DNA of 64,000 nucleotides. Origin: Auriscalpium vulgare. Lineage: Eukaryota; Basidiomycota; Agaricomycetes; Russulales; Auriscalpiaceae. Below, one piece after another: positions 33,994-45,558 of this stretch (the first letter of the stretch is position 1; each line of letters opens with the position of its first letter). The DNA lies in the NCBI GenBank assembly GCA_019915015.1, contig JAHBBC010000035.1, positions 248,001 through 312,000 on the forward strand. The letters are read 5' to 3'. The notes below the pieces were generated by a model that was given only the letters and a program-made list of their open reading frames with translations, made no database searches and was not told the origin of the DNA. The position numbers were made by a program, and so were the translations under genes.

Positions 33994-36648
33994 ATGAAAT
34001 CCCGCCGTCCCCGCTCGACATCTAACGCCGCAAACAACAATGGCTCTCATCGCGGCAAGCAACGAGCGACATCTCCTCAAAAGCCAGCACCTTCAGTCCC
34101 ACCGCTCCCCGGCACCGGCATGACCCCCGCGTCCCGCTATGCGCAGAATCTCAAAGTCCTACGACGCCACGATCCTTCGATTGTATCTATATTTGACCAG
34201 TTTAGCCATGTATGCTTGTATCATCACAACGGCGAAAAGTGGGAAAAGAAAGGCTTCGAAGGGAGCATGTTCCTCTTCGAGCGGTGCGTAAACATCCTAT
34301 CCTATCCATTTATGTCCCCTCGCCGACTTGTTTGAAGCGAGGCATATCCGCCTTACGGATTCTTCATCCTCAATCGTATGGGCATGGAAGACTACGTCCT
34401 TCATATGCATCCTGAAGACGACATGGAAACACACGGCGATTATCTCATGTATCGCAGGTACCCTGAATTTACGTCCAAGCGTCTCGCCATGGCACATCCT
34501 GCATCCAACTTGTCCGACTCCGCAGACAGATTCACAGACGCACATGGCCGGAACCCCACGCCTACCGATGTGTTGACCAACTGGCAGGTCCTGCTGTCAA
34601 AAAGTCGCGACAAAGGTCGTTCGGAGACAGTAGGGCTCTGGATGTTCGCTACCGATGCGCGTGAACCGATGAAGACAGTGTTGATGCGGTGAGCTTCATT
34701 CCCTCCTGATCTGTGCAGACGGCGCTGGGGTGAGAGATTTGGCAGGATCAGAGAGCTTGAGATTCGAGTTGCGGATCTATGTTCTTGACACCCGAATTCA
34801 ATCGAGGCAAATTCGACGGACTGTTGCTTTGTGTGATCTTGAACGACGTCGTCCGTTTCCATCTGCATCTGCATCGTCTCGTCACCTCGTGGTCGTGAAA
34901 TCTGTCACACATTGTGCTCATCCGTTTCCTAGATTGCATTCATACATTCGAAAAGTAGTGCCATACCCAGAAGAATTCAGATATGGACCCGATCGGCCGC
35001 CACCTCCACCTCCAAATCCTAACCTGAACATAGATGATGTAGCAGGTTCTTCCTCGACCCCATCCCGTAGCACCGTGGACCGGACCGCTGCACGCGCCTC
35101 CGTTCAAAGCCCAGGGCTCAAAGGAGCTGTTGCACCCACTGGAGGGGCCGGGTCCGAGCTGGACAAGCTGTTTTTGAAGCTGGTCTCTCCTGGTTCCACG
35201 TCAACGCCGGGACTCGGTGCCGGTACACCCAGCGAAACACCGTCCTCGCTCAATGCACTTTTTGCTGCCGCCTCAGCTGCATCACCGAACAATCACCCAC
35301 CGTCAGCCGCGCAGGTCCCCACCAAAGGGCTCGCGTTGCTTGACTCCATCTTCGCATCTGCCACACCTTCAGCATCGTCCACATCCATTGCACCATCCAA
35401 GTCGCACAAATCCTACCCATCCTTCAGCTCCTCTCGCGCGAGCCCATTCCCTGGCCCTCCTTCTGCACCTCCCTCCACGCACCTCAATCTCAGCTCTGCC
35501 AATCAGCCCCTATCAGACTCATCTTCCCCCTCCGATCTTTACCCCGAACCTCATCCGGACATTCATTCCCCCAAACCTACATCATCGACACTTCCCCAGA
35601 TACTCACGCAGGACGTCATCTCTGCTCTTCTCGGTCTCCCTCAGTCCCACTCACGGGCCTCATCTGTTGCATCTTCACATCGCCGATACGAAGGTGACGT
35701 CGAGAGCAGCGACAATGACCCGGACGACATGTCTTCTGTACCTGGACATCTATCTGTGTCGAGCACAGCCTATAACAGCGACGCTGGCGAAAGTCTCCCC
35801 TCAGTCAACCTCCCAAATGGGAACCATCAGAGGTCCGGCCCCCATCATGTTCTCGGAGATGTCACCCCGCGCCCTCCGGCCCGCACATTTGCTTCTTCCG
35901 ACAGTCCCACAACTGCTCCTCCCACAACTGCTCCTCCCATAGCCCACTCCAGCTCAACATCGACCATCACTGCCGCCTCTGTAGGTACTACCTCCCCAGC
36001 GGCAGCTCCGAGCCCAACGCAAGATGCCCGCAACCTCGTGCCCTTCCACGCCGAGTCAAATTTGTGGCCATACCCGCGTGCTCCGGTTGACGATCGCGAC
36101 GGTGATGTTGTGGTGCTCGATTTCGCGGACACCAGCGTGCTGAGCGACCTCGACGCCTTGGAGAAGAAGCGGCGGTCCGGCAAAGCCAAGAAGAGCCGCA
36201 AGGAGAAGGAAAGAGACAACCAGCGCGAGCGCGACGCCATCGAGAAGGGTTGGGACGTCCCTGAGAAGTCGACTGGCGGTATAGAGGCAAGGCAGCAACA
36301 GTCGCGCACGCCGCCGGATTCGCAGCCAGCTGCGTCAATACCTTCGCAACCTCCCCTTCAATCACAAGTGAAGGCCAAGGAGGCCAAGGTGAAGGCCCCG
36401 TTGAACGGAGCGAACGGCACGTCCCTCCAGAAGGCCACGGCAAGTGCGGCCATCGTTGCTGCCGTGAGCTCCCACACCAACGGCGCACGGCAACCTCCAA
36501 TGGAGCGAAATGCTTTCGTCAGAGAAGTGCTGACCCTCATCCACGTATGTTATCCTTTCCAAATGCCCTTCTTCTATCTGACAGCTTTTGGCAGACCGAC
36601 ACGACCTTCGTGGATCGACTCTGGCAAGAGTATCAGAGCCGGGCGTAG
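33994..36648 (+). CDS. DCP1: mRNA-decapping factor DCP1
   Basis: Activator of the DCP2 decapping enzyme in P-bodies. Seen: MKSRRPRSTSNAANNN start, the EVH1/DCP1 domain with DPSIVSIFDQFSHVCLYHHN, WEKKGFEGSMFLFER, YPPYGFFILNRMGMEDYVLH, DGDYLMYRRYPEFTSKRLAM-like residues, and WMFATDAREPMKTVLMR. An unusually long intron of about 244 nt (34689-34932) then joins LMR to LHSYIRKVVPYPEEFRYG. A long Pro/Ser-rich disordered region follows, typical of fungal DCP1, then a basic coiled stretch (RSGKAKKSRKEKERDNQRER) and a spliced C terminus FVREVLTLIH-TDTTFVDRLWQEYQSRA, the trimerisation region, with TAG at 36646-36648. Length about 800 is long but usual for basidiomycetes. The name rests on the domain and C-terminal motif. 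Confidence 0.88.
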
Positions 36649-36817
36649 TCGCTGTCTGGGCGTCCGTGTTGGGAGCCGTGTGTTGTCACACTCCGTCTGT
36701 CATTACATCTACTATCCTCAATTACACATTTCCGCACACGGATAGTGTCGTCTGTGGCGTGTGTTTTATCGTCGTCGCCGTCCGACAATCGCCACTTCGT
36801 CATATAGTCTCGAACGA

Positions 36818-37281
36818 TTAGACGACTGATGGAGAGATATTCGCATGCTTGCGAAGGGAAGAATAGGTACTCATTGTAACCTTCTTGAAGTCGTGACAAC
36901 TGAAGCCTTTCTTGGCCAGCACGAATGTAGAGTTGAAAAGAATCGCATTCTCCTCCAGCGCCACCGACGGCGTTGGAGGGTCACATTGTATAGGGACAAA
37001 TAGATGATTCGTGACAGTCCTGATAAGATTGCACCCACGAGTTGTAGGTCGTCGCAGTCGCATGGCTCGATCGAAAAATGACCGAGTCACTAGCGCTGGA
37101 CAGTGACGTACGACTGCATGAACTCAAGCGCCTTTCTGCGATGAAGTAGCATAGATGTTGCTTACCACACAGTCGTGAGCGACTTCGGAGCTCCTGTGCG
37201 GAGAAGTAACGGAACACCGGAAATAAGCATGCAACGTAGCAGAGCGCAGCACCGGCGAAACAAGAGTACAGCAAGCTTCAT
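36818..37281 (-). CDS. Possible small secreted protein (tentative)
   Basis: Seen on the minus strand: an ATG at 37281 opening MKLAVLL and a hydrophobic start typical of a signal peptide, but the best hydrophobic continuation (SCFAGAALCYVACLFPVF) is in another frame. Downstream open segments read SASDSVIFRSSHATATTYNS and, in another frame after a possible CAG acceptor, CDPPTPSVALEENAILFNST and FSCHDFKKVTMSTYSSLR, with TAA-type stop near 36818. The Cys and Asn content and the short length fit a small secreted protein of basidiomycetes. The splicing or frame needed is not settled, so this is only a candidate. Confidence 0.3.
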
Positions 37282-37852
37282 TATGTAGAAAGAACAAGTG
37301 ACCAGCGACCAGATACAAGTACTCCTGCTAATACTATTGTGGGGCGTCACATCATGTACTAAGCAGCCCAAGTAGCTGTCTCCATCATTGGAGTCACCTG
37401 CGCACGAAGAAATAAAATCGTGAGTTGCACCGCCAGGCTAAGAGCCGGCACAGCTGCGTGTAGAGTGCCAGCCAGATTGATATGGGAGAATTGCCGAAGT
37501 CGCCGTGCAAGATCAAGGCGGCTAGCTACGTCGATGATGGCGGAGATTCGATGGGGATAACGCATCGTGCCATAGCTACCAGCATACTAGGAAGGGCTAT
37601 AAACGGAGCAGGATGTGGTGATGTGCCACTGGTGTACTTAGGTATGGCGCCATCGAAGGTGCTGGATGGCAGTGGGGATGACGAGAACGACAGGCGCGCT
37701 GGCGGGCGGGCGGGTCGCGGAGGCCGAGTGGGTGCAGACGTTGACTGAGGCAGCGATGAGCAATGGCGGGGCAGTGTTAGCAAGCAACGACCGAGTCGGG
37801 GGCGGGTCAGAGACGAGGCGGGCGGGCGGCGACCAGCGGCCTGACGAAGCAG

Positions 37853-37859
37853 CACGTGA
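37853..37859 (-). promoter_or_regulatory. CACGTG E-box (Cbf1-type) upstream of cystathionine gamma-lyase
   Basis: CACGTGA on the plus strand (TCACGTG on the minus) is the Cbf1/Met4 binding word that regulates sulfur amino acid genes in yeast. It lies about 100 bp before the gene's ATG and 45 bp before its TATA box. Use of the same regulator in this fungus is inferred. Confidence 0.45.
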
Positions 37860-37903
37860 TGCACGCAAAGGCGTCATGTTTTCGCGATCGCTGCTCTTCA
37901 GCG

Positions 37904-37912
37904 TATATAAAA
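37904..37912 (+). promoter_or_regulatory. TATA box of cystathionine gamma-lyase
   Basis: TATATAAAA, 49 bp upstream of the ATG at 37961, at a normal distance for a filamentous fungal core promoter with a short 5' UTR. Confidence 0.6.
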
Positions 37913-37960
37913 TCATCATGTCTCTGTGTTGGCCGCCAAATCCTCCCGCTCTCTCCGACA

Positions 37961-39548
37961 ATGTCTCCCGCCACCGTCCACACCAACGGCAACAGCCACG
38001 CCCGCCTCAACAGTCTCAAAAAGCTCAACCAAGAGGACCTTGACGGCTTTGGCACCCGTGCCATCCACGTCGGTTCAGAGCCAGATCCGTCCACCGGCGC
38101 CGTCATCCCAGCTATCTCCCTCAGCACCACATACAAGCAGGACGGTGTTGGCAACCACAAGGTCAGCATCGCGTATTCGTTTGGGGAGCGTTCGGCCTGG
38201 CATGCATGTAGCCAGGCCGTGGGGACAACGTCTCGCCAGAGCCGTCTCGTCAAGCCTTATCTTACGGCTTGAAATGATCATCCGTAATCTTAAACCTCGT
38301 ACTCACACGATTGTTACCTCAGGGCTTTGAGTATTCGCGATCTGGGAATCCCAACCGCAATGCTCTCGAGCGCACGCTCGCTTCCATAGAGTCCGGCGGG
38401 GCGCATGCGCTTGCGTTCGCGTCAGGCTCGGCGACGACCGCAACCGTCCTGCAGTCACTAGGACCGAATGCCCACATCGTCAGCGTCAATGACGTGTACG
38501 GCGGCACGTTCCGCTACATGACCCGCGTCGCGAAGGAAAACCAAGGCCTGGAGACGACGTTCGTCGACCTCGAGAACGCAGACGAAGAGGAGGTCGCGCA
38601 GGCCATCCGGGAAAACACCAAGGTATGTCCACTGTCCAGCCGGGTCCAGTCGCGCGCCTAACCATATACGCCTTCTTTGCGTAGCTTATCTGGATCGAAT
38701 CGCCCACGAACCCGACACTCCGGCTCATCGACATCCGCCGCATCGTCGCCGTTGCGCACGCACACCCGTCCCACCCTCTCGTCCTCGTCGACAACACCTT
38801 CCTCTCCCCGTTCTACTCCTCGCCCCTCCTCCAGGGTGCCGACATCGTCGTCCACAGCCTCACAAAGTACGTCAACGGCCATTCCGACGTCGTCATGGGC
38901 GCCGCGATCCTGCCCGCCCATCATGTGGCTCTCCACCAGCGCCTCGCATTCCTGCAGAACGCCATTGGCGCGGTGCCAAGCGCCTACGACTCGTGGCTCG
39001 CCCAGCGCGGCATCAAGACGCTCCACCTGCGCATGCGTGAGCACGGCCGCAACGCGCTCGCGGTGGCCCGCGCGCTCGAGCGCAGCTCACACGTCGAGGA
39101 GGTCATCTACCCTGGTCTCGTGTCGCACCCGCGCAATGCCCTGGCACGCGCGTCGCTGTCCCCGCATGCGTTGCGCTTCGTCGAGCAGTTCGAGGCAAAC
39201 GAGGATGCCGCGGTGCGAGACGGGTCGTTCCCGTACGGTGGCATGATCTCGTTCCGTATCAGGGGCGGGCTGGAAACCGCCCAACGCTTCCTCTCGTCCA
39301 CCCGCCTGTTCGCGCTCGCGGAGTCGCTCGGTGGCGTCGAGAGTCTCGCTGAGCTGCCCGCGCTCATGACCCACGGAAGCATTCCCCCGGAGGAGCGAGC
39401 GCAACTCGGTATCGGCGAGAACCTCATCAGGCTGTCGGTCGGTGTGGAGGATGGCGACGATCTGTTGTGGGATATTGAGCAGGCGCTGCACGCCGCTGTT
39501 GTTGAGGGTTCATCGGGCACAGAGTCGCCAGTACTGAGCGACGTATAG
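37961..39548 (+). CDS. CYS3: Cystathionine gamma-lyase
   Basis: PLP enzyme that splits cystathionine to cysteine, 2-oxobutyrate and ammonia in the reverse transsulfuration pathway. Seen: exons 37961-38161, 38323-38622 and 38685-39548. MSPATVHTNGNSHARLNS, then FGTRAIHVGSEPDPSTGAVI, PAISLSTTYKQDG, GFEYSRSGNPNRNALERTLA (substrate-binding YSRxGNP), FASGSATTATVLQ, VYGGTFRYM, WIESPTNPTLRLIDI, VLVDNTFLSPFY (PLP-facing Asp) and HSLTKYVNGHSDVVMG with the Schiff-base lysine in LTKY. C-terminal ENLIRLSVGVEDGDDLL closes the fold. No missing residue. An E-box and TATA are upstream. Cystathionine gamma-synthase is a related alternative, but length and the GFEYSR/MGAAI pattern fit the lyase. Confidence 0.9.
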
Positions 39549-39884
39549 ATGTCATGCTTTTCATCAGGTCATATGGACTCTACGGACTGCGTTCTCCTCG
39601 TACGCACTTTAGAGCTCTGAAGAGCGTTATATCATTATCTACGACTTTGGATACCCCTCATACATACTACCAGGAATAATTCCATCAGCATTGAAACAAG
39701 GTTCTGATATGTGAACTATTGAACAGAAGCAGCAGCCGTGGTGGTCGCGCAGCCTGTGCGCGTTCAGTTATCGTTGAGAGTAAGCAGTTTACTTCGACCG
39801 TGCACATCGATGATCGGGAGAGGAATGCATAGCAGGACTGGTACAAGAATACAACAGTTCGGGCCAACGTGAAACACACAGACT

Positions 39885-41081
39885 TCACTTCTGTTCTCTC
39901 GGTTCTGCCAACACAAGACCTCCATCAGCGCCGGGTCATATCCGTAGCAAAGAAAACACTTACGCGACCACTGCACGTTCAAAATCAGACTGTCATACCC
40001 GCGCCCATGCATCTTCTCCATCGCGCGTTGCGCATGCACTTTCTCCTCGAAGCTCACGAACGCGAAGCCCTTGCCGATGCCCGTCTCGCGGTCGCGGCCC
40101 ACGTACACGCGCGCGACGCGGCCGAACGCGCCGAAGAGGTCGCGCAGGTCGTTCTCCTGCGTGTCCTCGGAGATGTTTGTCACGCGGAGCGTTGGCAGGT
40201 CGTCGCGGTTGCCGCCCGGGCGGCCCATCGACTCGCCGGGCCCGCGGTTGGCACCGCGCATCGACGGCGGCACGTATTTGCTCGGCCCGCCGCTGGCCGC
40301 GGGCGCGGCGGCGGCGGGTGCGTCGTTGTCACCATCGCCCCCGACCGGAGGTGTGTCTACGGCGGATGTGAGGTGGATGCGAAGCACAGGTCGGAGAAGC
40401 GTACCTGCGCCATCGAGGCCCGCAAGCGAGTCCTTGTATGGACATTTTGCTGTGAAATGGTCGCCCTTGCACAGACGACACACGACCTTGCCCGCACCAG
40501 CCTTGGCAAGGCTCTGTTTCACGACAGTTTCCTCCGACACCTCGACCTCTGAGGACTAGGTGTGGCACTATGAGCAAAGCGACGAGCGCATGTGCTGATG
40601 GCACTGGGGCGCACCTTGTTGCCCGCACTAAGCTTCAGCATGACGTTCTCTCCCACCGTCGTCGTCGCGCGATCGGGACCAGGCTTGTTCCCCTTCTCCC
40701 GGCCGAATTTTGTCCAGCTTTTGCGCTCCGCAACGGCATGCTCGACGAGGGATTTCTGGAGTACCCGCTTTGTGCGCCGTGTAACCTGACGAGGGCCAAG
40801 GGGTAAGGCGTGCGGCAGATGGATGCGATCAGAGCGACACACTTTCACTTTCTTCCCCTCGTCGTTCACGATGTACTCGACGGTCGTGCGGACGCCTTTC
40901 TCATCGACGTAGTCCTCGCTCTGGGGCTGCTCTGCATGCTCCGGGTCAGCATGCCGGATCCCTGGGATCTTACCGAGCCCATCGACTTCGTCGGCCCAGG
41001 ATGTTTTTGCTACACTAGAGCAAGACGTTGAGAAGACACATCTTCGGCGATGAAGAAAGCAGCTCACGTTGGCACTGGCAT
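39885..41081 (-). CDS. TIF35: Translation initiation factor eIF3 subunit g
   Basis: RNA-binding subunit of eIF3 acting in scanning and reinitiation on the 40S ribosome. Seen: MPVPTVAKTSWADEVDGLGK (first exon only 14 nt long, joined through GTGAGC...CTCTAG), then EYIVNDEGKKVKVTRRTKRV, HAVAERKSWTKFGREKGNKP, zinc-knuckle CRLCKGDHFTAKCPYKD (CxxCx4HxxxC), a low-complexity linker with GGPSKYVPPSMRG, and a C-terminal RRM: TLRVTNISEDTQENDLRDLF (RNP2), GRVARVYVGRDRETGIGKGF and AFVSFEEK (RNP1). Last exon gives QWS-QPREQK before TGA at 39885. Domains and order are exactly those of eIF3g. Divergent from the F-box gene, 374 bp away. Confidence 0.92.
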
Positions 41082-41454
41082 TGTGTTGTGGTCGTCGTGG
41101 AAGTTTTCTTGCTGCGCCTCAGAGTCACCGTCCTTGTCACGTCCGAATCGGGTTTGTTTGCTTTGAGTTGTGGGTCCACGCTTCAACCCTCGTCACGTGC
41201 CTCTGAACAGTCTGCAGCAGGCTCTTTGTATCTCTCAGTACTCTCTCCCGATGCCATTCCGCCTCTCGCGCAACATTTCCGATCAACGCTGACCCAGTTG
41301 GAATACTCTGGCACACTATATCGCGTCGATTTCTTTCTCATCACAGCTCTGACCGACCGGACTCGACTTCCTCGAACCCTGTAGCATTCGACGTAAGAAG
41401 GCAATCGCTCTCCGTTGTGAGTCTAGTCATCGTGATGCAGCCGATTCTTTCCTC

Positions 41455-43081
41455 ATGATGCCTTCTGCTAGTGCAATCATGACTGCCCAAGATCTCCCGG
41501 CCGAAATCCTGACTTACATCTTCGAGCTCGCCGTCGAAGACGAATCGCTCTTCGAGCACATGCATGCGACGGTGATGACCGAGTCCGCCTGGGGGCGGAA
41601 GACCCCCACCTCCGACTGGCTCCTCATGGACCCTACCAAGGTTGCACACGCCAAGCAGATCCGCAAGTACACCATCACAAAGGTACGTATCGTGCATCTC
41701 CACGCGTTCGCCACGTTCCCCGACATTTTCTTCCACCTCACAGGCCCTCATGTTCACGTGCCGTCGCTGGTACAAGACCGCGTACCACCTCCTCTTCCAG
41801 TGCCTCTTCGTATCCGACCCTTCGCGGCTGCCGGGCCTATGCACTGTGCTCGACCGGTATGCATGGCTCGGATGGTACGTCCGGCGCATCCACCTACACC
41901 GATACTACGCGACGCGCCGCTTCACCCTGTCCGACCTCGAGAACATGCTCGTCTCCGTCATCCACCAGTGTCCGAACCTCGAGCTATTCACCGTCGAGTG
42001 GGCCATCACGCCGTCCTTCCCCGCGATCGCGGACGCGCTCACCACGTACTCGACTAAATCCCTGCGCTCGATATACTGGACACTGTCGCCGGAGTCCCTC
42101 CCGCGCCTCATATGGGCGCTCGACTCCCTCCCCGGGCTCGTGTCCGCCGAAATCCACCTCGAATCGAAACATGGCTTATCAGGCGAAGCCGAAGACGAGG
42201 CATCGATCCTCCTCGGCGCCGCCGCGGAGGTGGCCATTGCCCTCCCAGCGCTGACGCAACTGACGCTTTGGGGCCACTCCCAGGACTTCATCGAGCAGGC
42301 CACAGGGTGGTCTCTGCCCGCCCTGCAGAGCTTCACGCTCGACTTTGCCGCGAACCGGAACGACCTGCCCGACGTCGTCCCGTTCCTCGCGCAGCACGGC
42401 ACGCAGCTCCTGTACCTGGACCTCAACACCATCCCTGCCATCGACATAGCTGCGGTGGTTGCCGCGTGCCCGCTCCTTAAGACGTTCGCGTTCAACCCCG
42501 ACTGGCGGCTGCAGTTCCACGTTGACTCAGCCGACCCAGCCGCGTCGCCCACGCTGCTGTCCTCCCCGCATCCGAACATCACCCACATCGGTCTTCATCA
42601 GCTGCTGCACGCGTTCCTGCCGTCCCGAGGCAGCGAGATCACGGCCGCCCTTCCTACTGCCGCGACGTATCTCCTGCAGCGCATAAACGACTTGACGTTC
42701 GGACAGCTCACGAAGCGGCTGTTTCCTCAGCTTCAGGTGATACGCGTGCTCAACCGCACACTGCTGACGGGCCTCGAGAAGAACAACGGCCCGGAGGATG
42801 AGGGCATGGATCGGTGGAAGCGGTGGGTTGCGCAGTGTGATGCGGAAGGGATTCGGTTGGAGGATTGCACAGGCGCGCACCTAGGAGATTTGCCCATGGA
42901 TGAAGATGAGGAAAGCGACGAGGAGGAGGACGAGGAGGACGAGACCCGGCTGCGGCCCAGCAACGTCAAAGAGCTGCGAAGTCTTATCGAGGAGATCCGC
43001 CAGATGTTGGCCGCGGAGGAGCCCCAGTTAGAGATACTTACTGACGCGCTCAAGCGTTCACGAAGCCACACGTATACCTAG
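41455..43081 (+). CDS. F-box-like protein with leucine-rich helical domain
   Basis: Presumed substrate adaptor. Seen: MMPSASAIMTAQDLPAEILT followed by YIFELAVEDESL is an F-box-like start (LPxEIL), then one intron (GTACGT... from about 41684 to 41743) and MFTCRRWYKTAYHLLFQCLF, the end of the F-box. The rest of the 460-residue protein has repeated LxxL segments (SLPGLVSAEIHLESK, LPALTQLTLWGHS, LPALQSFTLDFA, HGTQLLYLDLNTIP) consistent with leucine-rich repeats. The C-terminal region is acidic (DEDEESDEEEDEEDE) and ends RSRSHTYT. This family is greatly expanded in Agaricomycetes; its substrates are unknown. Confidence 0.8.
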
Positions 43082-43622
43082 CCGGTTCGTGCCCCGCTGT
43101 GTCTTTTGTGCGCCCAACTCACTCTACGTCGGCGACAGCGTTGCATGTTAGAGTACGAACCATCACATGACCGTGTATCTGCATACCATCATCACGGGGG
43201 GGTCAGATGCTCGGCGTCAGCTGCCTCTACTGCTTCAAATGGCCCCGGCCGCCCTCCTCTCGCCGGCCGGACAGTCTACTCATCCTCGCATCTGCTGCCT
43301 TTCCTCTGTTGCTGCCAGCCTGTTGCTTGCCATACTGACCTCTGCGAGCCTGCAGGACACCCACGCTGGACGGGACACGCGAGGAGTGCGCGCCCGATCG
43401 GATCTGTACCCCGCATTCTACCCCACATTACGTGTATCAGCCGGCCGCGCCCCGCTGAGGCTGAGCTGAGCCCATCCCAGACCGCGCCGGTCCCCTATAA
43501 AGCCCTCCCTTGCGCCCTCCTTTCTCTCACTCTTACCCACGCACGGACGCCCTCTCTTCGTCCGCCACCCGCCTGCGCCTCCCCCGCTTTTGATACCTCC
43601 TCTTGAGTGTGGCTTGCCTCCC

Positions 43623-44124
43623 ATGGCCGACGTAACTTCCGCCCCCACCGTGGAGATCCACGACGCGGTCTTCTGCCAGCAGCACCTCAAGGAGGTGGTG
43701 AGTGCCCCGTCGCTCCATCTGCCATCTGGCGCCCGATCGCGCGATCTAGGGCTGCGATAGCGTCTCTGTCTGACTGGTAACCCGTCTGCAGTGCACGGAA
43801 TGCAGCGTCGACACCCGCGAGGAGAACGACGGCTTCTTCGGGGTGCGCACTGCCTCGCCCTCTTGTGTGTTGTCATGGCGATGCTCACTGGACCTGCAGT
43901 TTGACTTCTTCGAGCGTGAGGGCATCGAAGCCCCGCCGGTCACGACGACCAAGGACGGCGACTATTCGTGCAAGAAGCACGGCTCGGCGTGTAAGTCATA
44001 TTGCTACTCTTCAATGAGCAGCCCTTGACGCATATCGCTACTCGCAGCGTGCAACCAGTGCTTAGGGTGGAAGAAGCAGATCACGCGTGCGCGGACGGCG
44101 GCGAAGAAGGCCGGGAAGAAGTAA
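43623..44124 (+). CDS. Tiny Cys/His-rich protein, probably zinc binding (about 85 residues)
   Basis: Seen: four exons from ATG at 43623 (CCATGGCC context): MADVTSAPTVEIHDAVFC, QQHLKEV, CTECSVDTREENDGFFG, FDFFEREGIEAPPVTTTKDG, DYSCKKHGSA, CNQCLGWKKQITRARTAAKK. Cysteines are arranged as FCxxH, CTEC, SCKKH, CNQC, which would bind one or two zinc ions. Introns are 90-120 nt, larger than the exons between them. The C terminus is basic. Likely an abundantly conserved small basidiomycete protein; I cannot name it. The promoter contains CCCCTATAAAGC (43493-43504), a TATA box about 120 bp upstream. Confidence 0.75.
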
Positions 44125-44623
44125 TGGCCATGGGCGTAACAATAACCTCGAAACCAAGGCGCGATGTATCTTGTATGCTATGTGAATAGGAAAGAATATT
44201 TGTGGAATTGCTTGCGACAATTCATGAAACTTGTCGCTATGTTCCTGTGGCAAATGCAATGAACTGAACAGTATCCGGCCGGTCTCCTAACTATCAACCA
44301 CTGCTCCCGACGATCATACTCAGTAAGTCCCGCCTGGAAATGTATTCAGCAATTACCGAAGGTACCCGATGATGTATAGTCGACCCTTCGAACCTCCGAG
44401 TCGACAGACGGACATAACGCGTAGCATGACGTCGGGGGAGCCGGACCCAGCAGTCTATGATCACTCCTTATCGTGCGATCACCGCACAGCGTGGTAGTAA
44501 GAAGGCGCAACGTGCGCTCATTATTCCAGGCGCTCCAACCCCATCGAGAGACAAGTATGTATGTAGTACAACAACGTTTTCCTCCAAACTGTCCGGAACA
44601 CTCTACTGTGCTGTGCTCAGACT
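44125..44623. other. Intergenic, no gene recognised
   Basis: About 500 bp between the tiny Cys-rich protein and the flavodoxin-like gene's stop codon. 3' ends of both converging genes; nothing else seen. Confidence 0.5.
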
Positions 44624-45558
44624 CTACTTCTTGGAGACGTGCGCGTAGAAGGCCTTGCCCTGAGCGGCTCCGATCTCGAGCTCGAGCGCGGAGGGCGAGC
44701 GCGAGCCATCAGCGCCGGCGAAAGTTCCCGCACCCCAGGGGGATCCTGACGAGCGCTCATGTAAATATACGCCTTCCCAAACAGCAGGATGCAAGACATA
44801 CCGCCGTGGACCTCGTTGAGGTTCGTGAGGAGGGGGAAAGCGGCGCCGTACCCGAGCGGAACGTAGGAGATGCCGTGGTGGGCGAGGGTGCTCAGGCTGG
44901 CAATAGCAGTGGACTCCTGTCCACCGCCGGGGGTCCCAGTGCTGAAGAAGAGGCCGGCAGATTTGCCATAGAGGGCGCCGGACGCCCAGAGGCCGCCAGT
45001 GGCGTCCCAGAAGGTCTAAAAAACAGTCCAGAAGGTCAGCCGGGACGCTCACGATGCTGTACAGAAAGACGCTTGCCTTCCACTGGGCGGGGAAGTTGCC
45101 ATAGCGGGTGGGGATGCCGAAGAGGAAAGCGTCAAAGCCGGGAAGGTCAGTGGGGGCGAGGACAGGGTAGTCGGGCTTGGCCGGGGCGTGCATCTTGGCG
45201 AGGACCTCCTGGGGGAGGGTCTCGGCAATCCTAGAACTAGTCAGGACGGTGGCTCTGTCAGAGGGCATGGAACCACGGACTGGTAGATGGTAGCGGCGCC
45301 ACCGGCGGCCTCGACACCAGACTTGACCGACTCGGCAACTGGATGGGAGTGTGAGGGGGGTGATAGAAGGAGTAGACGATGGGACATACGCTTGGCGATG
45401 TGGCCGTACATGGTGTAGATGACAATGGCGATCTTGGGGGAGGACATGGCGGGCTGGGTGGCGGGCTTGGTAGCGGGTGGAACGGGCTGAGCGGGCTTGG
45501 AGGCAGCTGTCGGGGTATCCTCGTAAAGGTTTGACTGCTTTTTAGAGGGGAAGCACAT
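44624..45558 (-). CDS. Flavodoxin-like NAD(P)H:quinone oxidoreductase (WrbA/Pst2 family)
   Basis: FMN enzyme that reduces quinones by two electrons and protects against redox cycling; the yeast Pst2/Rfs1/Ycp4 relatives sit in plasma-membrane eisosomes. Seen: an extended N terminus [18 protein letters not shown] (early Cys, possible acylation) then [16 protein letters not shown], the FMN phosphate loop, [60 protein letters not shown] (family signature), [36 protein letters not shown] and [13 protein letters not shown] joined to [18 protein letters not shown] and [20 protein letters not shown]. About six exons. Length about 260 is longer than WrbA (200) because of the N terminus. Confidence 0.85.

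Noticed and set aside
34730..34932. N-terminal part of a long open frame before the DCP1 middle exon
   Set aside because: It reads through a long intron; joining LMR to LHSYIRK by splicing restores the family sequence.
34689..34932. snoRNA inside the DCP1 intron
   Set aside because: No RTGATGA/CTGA pair or ANANNA/ACA arrangement with proper spacing was seen.
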